Of a stretch of DNA of 64,000 nucleotides, positions 56,400 through 64,000 are shown piece after piece. The stretch is taken from NCBI GenBank assembly GCA_037903355.1, contig JBAJFE010000026.1, forward strand, positions 3,782,001-3,846,000, given 5' to 3'. This DNA comes from Trichuris trichiura (taxonomy: Eukaryota; Nematoda; Enoplea; Trichinellida; Trichuridae). The notes under the pieces were generated by a model. That model was not told the DNA's origin. It searched no databases and worked only from the letters and a program-made list of their open reading frames with translations. The translations under genes and the position numbers were made by a program. The stretch's first letter is position 1, and the number at the start of each line of letters is the position of its first letter.

Positions 56400-59340
56400 A
56401 TCATCCAGTTTTCAAGATCGTACCGGCATTTCTCTGTTTAACGGCCGGATCACTGTATGTTTGCGAGCGGATACTTTTAAAAATCCGGTTTTTTCCTTTC
56501 AGGCTTTAGATCAAACGAAGCTTATAGTCTGTTGCACTCCTCGCATGTCTTGCATGCGAGTAGGCTGCGTAAAGCAAAGCGATGATGTGCTAAATTCTTT
56601 ACATTTCAGCATCTAGGACAAGCCATGACCTAAGCATCCGTGAGCTATCGATCTGTAGCAGTACGTCAAAAAACACAGTGCAAACTCCCCTGGGCTACGA
56701 CAGTTCATAGGACCGTAATAATAAAACTATGATAAATCGATTAAACCGGTGAACTCAGACGTGTCACACGAAATGGAGGGCCTGAATATGAGCAGGCAGA
56801 TCGACTTTGCCATGACTCTTTTTTGATTATTTGTTATGCTTTCATTCAATGCGGCCACCTATGGATGTGGTCCCGTTAGCATTCACGAAGCATAACGACG
56901 CGAAAACAAGCCTTACCAATTCCTGTTAATATTTTACAAGCAACTACCTAAAATTGCGTAACGTGTTTCGGGTAGAGTCAGTGGCAAGCGGAACATCACT
57001 ATGATAGCTGCAAGAAGACCTGTACGGAATTAGCATTTACACGCAGTAATCCAAGAGAATCAAACAACAGTTTTTCAGACAGTTCACTGCTGTGCCTGGA
57101 GTTAAATTCGACCTTAATTTTGAGATTCACTTTAATGCTTTACAGAGGTGATTCATACTTCATATGCTTTCAACTCGTATGTATGGTAAGTCACTGCTCT
57201 CCGCTTTTGCTGAATTTTCTGGTCCATTCGTTGGTAAGATATTCATTCGTTCTGGTGTCTTGTCGGTTATACATCCCACCATGTGAGAAGCGCAGGTTTC
57301 TTTTTGCAAACCTGCGGGTATCCTGCTCTACTCTTACTGAAGAGCATGTCGGTGAGGATAGAACAAGATGGTTGAGAAACTACAATATGGAGGTGGGTAG
57401 CATAACCGATAATACCTTCCTTCAGTTCGATTGCAGAAAGCAAGCAGCAGAAGACGGATTAGAGAGTCAGGCGACGATATGCCGTGCAGAAATGTAAGCT
57501 CATGAAGAAGCATCTCACCCTTAAGAAATTGAATGAGGTGGAAAAGCAATAAAGGAATGCTTGCTATGCATACGATGGTTTCAAAGAGACGTGATAGCGA
57601 AACAAGTTGAATAAGTTGCCGTACCCGTCAATATGATTTCGCAATGATTTCTTGGGAAAACGTCTCACGTGAAACATATTTAGTACTCCAGGAAGTCTGC
57701 AACTATTTTCCCAGATTTCGTTTTGCAGACTTTTGGATTCGAAGTGAGGTGGCAGATGGACCGACGCTTCGTCGTTAAACCGTCCACATCTTCAAACCTA
57801 CTGGCTGCAGTAGCTCAACGTTATGGAACTGCATTTAGCACGCAAAGTTCTGAGGTTATGCACCGTTGGACCAGTGAGCGCTTTTCAAGACAAAATTCTG
57901 AGGAACCCACACGCAAACAACAACTTGGGAAATAATATAATATAGCAAATCACCTACCGCAAAACCCAGCAAGCTCAGGCAGTCATGATTTTCCGTGTTC
58001 TGTTCGGCTTCTTCCCTGTCGACAACAGCGTCCGTAAAACTTTCAGCTACCAATAAAACGAGATGATTGAAACAAAGATGAGCATTTTGTAAGCTCAGAA
58101 TTACAATATATGTTGCACATGGAAGATTCAGTTCATAAAAAAAATTGCTATCATTTCAACTGCAAGATAGAAATTCATCATTGCACATAAACGAAATGAA
58201 AATAAAAGCATCAAGGAGCAGGGGAATCGTTACTTTTAATATTTTAACTGAGAAAATTGTAGCAAAAATGCGTGAAACATGAATGTTCACTGCTAAGAAG
58301 AGAGTATGAGGGCAATGGTAACTGCATGCTTTCAACAACATAAAACAGTGGACATACTGCACAGAAAAGAAGTGATCTAATTGCTATAACTGTTCAAGTA
58401 CAGTTACATGCCTTTTGAGCAGTGTTTGAAAATATTTTGAAATTCTCAGTAAGCTGAAAAGTAAGCACCTTCTGCAGTCCCTTCCGCGCTGCGTATGAGG
58501 TTCACGTGGAACTGACTGAAACCTAAAAGTGAGGATACATCACTGAGCACGTAGAATGAAGCGATTATTTTCTTTTCCGCCTATCACACTGTTTTCTTGA
58601 AAAGTACAACTTTCGTCAATTTCTGTTAAAGCCAGTAGCATTCTCAAAAACAATAACTTGAGCTTTCCTAAATCTTGCATTTCAACTAATTTAAAATTTC
58701 GTTTGTAAAGAATACACGTAGGATCCGTCAACACTCACGCTGCGCCAGGAAACTGGAGAATACGGAGACTCAGCAAGTGTAAACAAGGTAACCAAAGGGG
58801 CTGTCCTTAAAGGTGCATCTAAAAGTTAGTAATGCCCCAACGAAACTGCAGTAATGTCCTACCTCCCGGGGATGACTTCGTTTGCACAGTTCTAACATTA
58901 TTCACATTGAAAGTCAAGCATAACTTCGGTTTTATGTTTCCTTTCGAGAAACGTTAGTTGTAGTTTTTCAAAGGCGCTGGACCATAACAGCGCTGGACTC
59001 ATGGGTGCTCTTGCTAATAAAGAGTACTAAGTTTACGTTTCCATTCTTTATGAGCAGGACAACGTAGTAATCGGTCAGTGAAATGAAGTTTAGATCTCGC
59101 TACTAATAAACAATTTTTTCAGGAAGCTTTTCTTAAGCCAGAAATTCTTTGATACATGAAATATTTCATTAAACCTTTGAACGATTTGATTTCTGCTTGT
59201 GCTTCATAAACATCCAAGGATGGAGTCCGTGGGGAGCGAACGTTAATTTTTGGACAGAGTTTTCGAGAGTGACTATGTTCCATCGTCAGCGTCCAACGGA
59301 ACCAATGTGTAAGGGTCAGCCCCAAAAATATAAATTTACG
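56400..59340. other. Gene-poor stretch
   Basis: A 125-codon open frame (57120-57497, +) has a hydrophobic start and a hydrophilic second half but no known motif or obvious splice partners. Another (57723-57935, +) is unassigned. Otherwise AT-rich with no repeats noticed. Confidence 0.4.
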
Positions 59341-59357
59341 CCGGCATGGGCGGTTCC

Positions 59358-59513
59358 TGTCAAGTTTTTTACGGAGAGCTTGTCCCGTTGAAAAATTTTT
59401 AATATTCCGGAGCGGTGTAAAAAACCGCTGAAGACGGGTCTCGGTTGACCCGAAAGCTTAGGAATATTCAAAATTTTTCAACGGGACAAGCTTTCCGTAA
59501 GAGAAACTTGACA
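59358..59513. mobile_element. Foldback element with nested hairpins (156 bp)
   Basis: Arms of about 52 bases (59358-59409 and 59461-59513) are inverted copies; both contain TTGTCCCGTTGAAAAATTTT or its complement. The 50-base loop holds two further hairpins: AGCGGT/ACCGCT and CGGGTC/GACCCG. A 14-bp direct repeat GGCATGGGCGGTTC lies at 59343 and 59543, on either side. Confidence 0.8.
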
Positions 59514-59924
59514 TGAAACTATACGGTCCCGTACCAAGAAGTGGCATGGGCGGTTCATCTATATATACCTATGGAACTTTACGTAGATGTACAGAAAGTC
59601 ATATCTTCCTAAGCATGCTGCTCAAATAACTTCAATCGCGAAGCGGAGCACACGGATGAGCAGTTCTATAACAACAGAAGATCAGTAGCGAATGCTAAAA
59701 TGTCACCTTGAAACTTCGAAATACCTTCTTCTGTCTTCAGCGGTCTGAAGACTTCAGGATTTTGGAATCGCTGACAAGGATATCAGTTCAGAAAACTTTA
59801 AATTCTCATTCTTGCACCTGTAAACGTTTGTCTCTATTAGAGAACTGCTCACCTGCACCCTGACCAAGCTTCGCTTGGCGACTGCGCGAAAAGCGGATTA
59901 ATTCATAATGGAATATGGGAAATC

Positions 59925-59990
59925 GACTCGTGAAATTTTTGTTCCCGCGAAGCTTTCAGGATGCGTCTGTTCCCGTCTTCAGCGCATGAG
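59925..59990. repeat. Dispersed repeat B, copy 2
   Basis: GGAAATCGACTCGTGAAATTT through TCCCGTCTTCAGCGCATGAG matches 48936-49012. No transposase is nearby, so it may be a solo end or MITE of the Merlin-associated element. Confidence 0.5.
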
Positions 59991-59999
59991 CGCCGTCTT

Positions 60000-62900
60000 C
60001 ACATGCACGTTAAAAGAAGCTTCATTTTCACCGCGAAAAAGGATTAAGTCCCTTTGAAGGGTAACAGCACTTTAATGGCAAGAAGAAAAGAACGACACAT
60101 TCAACAACATATCTAGAAGTTTCGAAACGTCCCCACAACAGAGTTTTTATCTCATGTTTCCAGGATGCAGTTCATAGAATGATACAAGCTAGCCCTCGAA
60201 GCAAACAGTTTATATTCACGTCATTATGGACTCCTGCCGAAGTATTAGCTCCTTCTCTAGATGCTCATTCTAATCAATCAGTTGACTTTGATATTGACAA
60301 GCTGAAACAGTGAAACTAAATAGTTCCAGTTGAAGGTAAACACTTTCGATGCATATCACAATAGAAATAAGACATGCTGAAGCTGAAAAGTAAGCAACTT
60401 CATAAACCTCTCACTTCCCAATAATTTTTAACTTTCCAAGCGAATGTTTTAAAAAATCATTTGCCAAGTATTTTTATCACATCATGCGCACCCTGCGAGT
60501 AGCATTAATAGCCTTAAAACTCAGTGTTTCAGAATCCAAGCGCTAACGCTTGAAGGACGACAGAATAAAAGGGTAGGACACAAGCGAAGGCCAGGATAAA
60601 CCGCCCTTTGTCAGTCCCAACTGTATCTAAGCAATACGAAAAGTTCAGAGAATGAAATGTCCAACACACTGACCACCAGACAACGTACGTTTTTAAGATT
60701 ACATGTGTATGAAATAATTGAACGCTTGTCGTTCCTGGACATTTCTCATACTTCAACCTGCCACTTAGGACCACTAAAGGCTTTCTACATGCATATCTCA
60801 TCGAAACATCATGTAAGCACTTGGACGTTGCCATCTATACGAAGGGCAACAATAAAGCATCAAAATCAAGCGGAAAATTAAAGCAAACCTTCGACTCTTT
60901 TGGCTTCATCACTTAGGACAGGCTGTAAATAGAAATGTTGTCAAGCTACTTGTCTGTAGTAAAAATCAACTATTCGTACTAAAGCGACTCGTAACGTTCA
61001 CCGTAACTCAAAATTGACTTTACACAGTAATGAAGTCAATTTTCACCGAATCCGTACCTGGTATCACTCGCAGTGCGTATGTAGTAAAGTGCTAGGTAAG
61101 GCAGTTGCTACAAGATGCTTCAATTTTCCTATTTGGCCATTGAAAACCCACTGATCAAAGGAGGAAAGATAAAACTGTAACAAGGCAAATAATTTCTTCC
61201 CCCCGAATAGTTCAAGTACACCACTCAACTTTCAGGTCGCAACGCAGTGATGCATGCGAGCAAGTTTTTTCCAGCAATAGTTTACTCCGACAACGAAAAC
61301 TTCGCGCGCACGCCAGCGGAGGCCGTGAGCAAGAGAAAACTATTGAAAATCAATATCCGGCCATTTGCTGTGCTACAAAAGTGCTTGCATTCATGCCAAT
61401 AGTTGCGAATAAGACCTGCTGCTATTACTGCTGAAAGCTCCTTGAATACAAAAGATAATGCTGACGTGCAGCCAACTGCAGGTCAAGAAGACGAACCTTG
61501 TCTAAGCGAAAAAGGCATGTAGTTTGCGCTTGCTGTCACCCAAAGTACATACTGCGGAAATGAAAATAAGAACCATATGCTCAGCCGAGCTACAGAATTT
61601 TGAGATTCTGATGTTCAAACACTAAAACTTCTGAATTGAAGTTACGTGAGATCACGTCGCGATTAAAGCTACTGAAATCGTATAACTTAACGGACGGCTT
61701 CAGGAAAATGCGCTTACCATTCCAAAACACACATTCTTCGCCTAGTAGCAAATAGAATTTTTGCTTAAAGCTTTAGCGGACCTATGGCCAATGTTTTCTC
61801 TAACGGTGGCAACCATGCGGTTCCCTACCGAACAGTCGAATCATTTAACACCCATACAGAAAAGCATGATGAGCTGTCTAAAGGAAATGTTCGGTTTGAT
61901 TTTAGGCAATGGGCACCATTATTCAACAAATGAAAAAAATCGCAAGCCAGTTGTCTCAGCCGCTTTTCCAAAGAGAACTGCCAGAAAAGTGGATTTCGCT
62001 GTCAAAGTCAATTAGCGTCCTTTCACTGGAGACAATAGGAATTTAAAAAGTAGAAAGATTTTGATGAGGTAGTTTCTTTGGAAAAAAGGTTTGCATTTCC
62101 TGACGTTGTTTTGATCAGGAACGAGCGTCAGGCAGGACGAACTCGTAAAACATGACGTCAGGTAAGATAAATGAGAAAGATCATCAACGCTTCCTGGAAA
62201 CACCTTTCCATCGGTCTCTCGCATGTGAGGCCGTTCTGAAGTCATCGTTATAAATGACATACACAAAAAATACAAACCCATCGTTAACTGGGGAATACGT
62301 TGCCGTGACAAGATGAAAACAACAACATGCGGGTATAACACCATTTCAATTTTTCCGGTGATACACTAACACGTCCTCTGGTCGCTAATCAGGAAAATTG
62401 GTATACGAACTTTTGCTTAAACGACCGAAACGATATAGGGCTTCCTTAACGCAAAAAATCCTGAACTTTACATCTGCCTTAGTGCTAATAAACCTGAGAA
62501 AGACCATTGGTTCTGCACGATCTCATACAAACAGAAGACAAAGTAACTACGTCATCAAAAAAATTAACAATGGCGGCATTATCCAAAAGTCAATCGGCGG
62601 TGAGAGAAGCTCACGAAAATTTGCAGAAAGATGAAGAAACTTAAAAGAACGCTCTAAAATACAGCATAAAAAATTACTCTGACTGCTGAGCAGTGATTTT
62701 AGTGGAGTGCAAAACCGAGCTACTCAATCTCACTTTGACGCGAGAATATGTTTGCACGTCATATTTAGCTGGCGAATAAGATCAACAGCTCCACCATTAT
62801 GCGTGTAGCACTTCATACAAAGGTGAACAGCAACGGAAATGAGCCGATGGATTGGCTTCGACCGTCGCCAGATTCGGAGAATAGATTCGACAAAAAGGCT

Positions 62901-63610
62901 TTTGTCATAAGTAAAGCTTAGAGGGCAAAAGCTGAAAAACGCATGCAACAATATACTGGTGAACGATGCAAAGGATCGCAACACTTCGTAAATGACAACG
63001 ACGATGTAGGCAGAGGCGCAAACATGCACACTGAACTGTTATTTGTTTTAATTCATTATTTTCCAAGGAGCCCGTCAAAGGAAATAAATTTAATGCAAAC
63101 GATAACAATAATATAACTCGCAACAATCAATGACTGCAAAGCTTGGATACACCAAGATTGTTCTCATCATGCACGACAACTGACACACAAGTGATAACGA
63201 CGAAGCCGGGAGCGCATGACATTGTAAGCAAACTATAACGTTAATTGGGTTAGATTTTTCAATGGAGAATTAAACAACAGCTGAATAGTATCAGTAGAGA
63301 AAAAAAGTTAAGCTGGAGTGAGAGGGAGAAAAGCAAAGAAAGAGAAATGTTCGCAGTAATCAACGAGTAACTTCCTACTTGCTCGTTCCAGTTAAGGATA
63401 AAGCAACAAACACGATATACATGGAAATACGATCGCTGCAAGACTGACGAAGCGAACAACCAAAGGTAAACTGTGTACGACGAGATGGAAGTTCATAAAA
63501 GCGAGCGCTCATTCTAGAACAGTACATAAGCAGGGCATGAAACCAATCATGCTGAAGCGGCAGCTCCATTTGGTGGAAAGAAAGGGAAAAGGTAAACTGA
63601 GTTATAGTGA
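60000..63610. other. Gene-poor stretch near right edge
   Basis: Open frames of 70-110 codons occur on both strands (for example 60529-60834 and 62012-62344 on minus, 61761-62015 on plus), but overlapping frames compete, no domain is recognised and no splice model is better than chance. Confidence 0.4.
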
Positions 63611-63614
63611 AACG

Positions 63615-63992
63615 TCAAAATTCACAGCTGCCACATTTCCACAATTTGACGTCTTCCTCACTCACGTGCAACCCTCTCCACCGCTTGCGCTCATGAGAAC
63701 ATCCTACATGACCAAGAGAGGCACTTTCGCCAAACAAGGGCGGATAAAACTGGACAGGCGAAGAATAGGCCCGACAAATCGAAGTATCGAGCTGCGCAGG
63801 GTGCTTCATGGAGGAAGAGCACCGTACGCCGCCCGAATCAAGCACAACCATCACAGGAAGAGCACAAGATTCTGTATCTGCAGCCGTTGCTATTGCTACA
63901 GCTGCTGGTTTAGACCAACTGGGATCACTGACGCTTGTCTCCGCCCCATTATCTACAAAGCCATTTACAACAGTAAATGACAATAATGACAC
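63615..63992 (-). CDS. Candidate exon running off the right edge, unknown function
   Basis: A 125-codon minus-strand frame reads into the window edge. Its composition is protein-like (PSWSKPAAVAIATAADTESC, then LPVMVVLDSGGV) with many Ser, Ala and Val. A possible donor GTACGG near 63823 could end the coding part earlier. No family motif was seen, and the opposite strand is also open over this interval, which lowers confidence. Confidence 0.25.
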   Translation of the reverse strand: MSLLSFTVVNGFVDNGAETSVSDPSWSKPAAVAIATAADTESCALPVMVVLDSGGVRCSSSMKHPAQLDTSICRAYSSPVQFYPPLFGESASLGHVGCSHERKRWRGLHVSEEDVKLWKCGSCEF

Positions 63993-64000
63993 ATATTCTA

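Noticed and set aside
63537..63980. 147-codon plus-strand frame at the right edge.
   Set aside because: Very rich in Arg, Lys, His and Cys, as expected from the antisense of a Ser/Ala/Glu-rich frame; the minus strand reads more like protein.
1..64000. Searched by eye for tRNA B-box motifs (GGTTCGAATCC type), rRNA fragments and CRISPR-like regularly spaced repeats.
   Set aside because: None found; the only regular arrays are (AAT)n microsatellites. A tRNAscan-SE or Infernal run would be decisive.

Overview
This is eukaryotic DNA. The evidence is spliced genes, introns mostly 44 to 90 bp long with GT...AG ends, long gene-poor stretches, and many decayed class I and class II transposons. The short introns, the variable 3' splice sites (not the rigid TTTTCAG of Caenorhabditis) and the gene content fit a compact invertebrate genome. 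A nematode outside the Caenorhabditis group (for example a Trichuris/Trichinella-type worm) is my best guess, but this is inference and not shown by any single sequence. No tRNA, rRNA or CRISPR array was recognised.

Layout. (1) 1181-12048 (+): twelve exons of a long coiled-coil protein that ends in an AMPK-type glycogen-binding (CBM48) domain; its 5' end lies outside the window. All eleven introns interrupt a codon after base 2, and several exons are plainly duplicates. Its 6-kb intron 4 carries Tigger-type DNA transposon remains and a long polypyrimidine tract. (2) 12.6-15.4 kb: a decayed hAT transposon (GTF2IRD2-like transposase, minus strand), probably split by a Tigger relic. (3) 18391-20052 (-): a two-exon C2H2 zinc-finger protein, apparently intact. 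(4) 21.5-26 kb: (AAT)n arrays joined to foldback elements, hAT MITE pieces and a mariner relic. (5) 28493-31936 (-): a complete-ended but inactive Ty3/gypsy (Mag-like) LTR retrotransposon with two short LTRs and a 5-bp target duplication. It is followed by a hAT MITE, an RTE/BovB-like LINE relic and a second gypsy integrase relic. (6) 35.4-39.5 kb (+): a gene cluster with a candidate small Cys-containing protein exon pair, a TMEM186-like two-membrane-segment protein, and 134 bp further on a complete five-exon Rab27 GTPase. (7) 40-64 kb: mostly non-coding, with two candidate minus-strand exon pairs, three hAT-type elements, a Merlin/ISXO2 transposase relic, a ZBED/FAM200-like hAT relic, foldback elements and a previously unclassifiable dispersed repeat.

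The reliable host genes (coiled-coil/CBM48, zinc finger, Rab27, and probably TMEM186-like) have no evident joint pathway. Rab27 acts in regulated secretion, the TMEM186-like product would be mitochondrial, and the zinc finger protein is a presumed DNA-binding regulator. The points most worth following up are the all-phase-2 exon architecture of the CBM48 coiled-coil gene, the BovB-like LINE fragment (possible horizontal transfer), and the set of related foldback and hAT-type non-autonomous elements.
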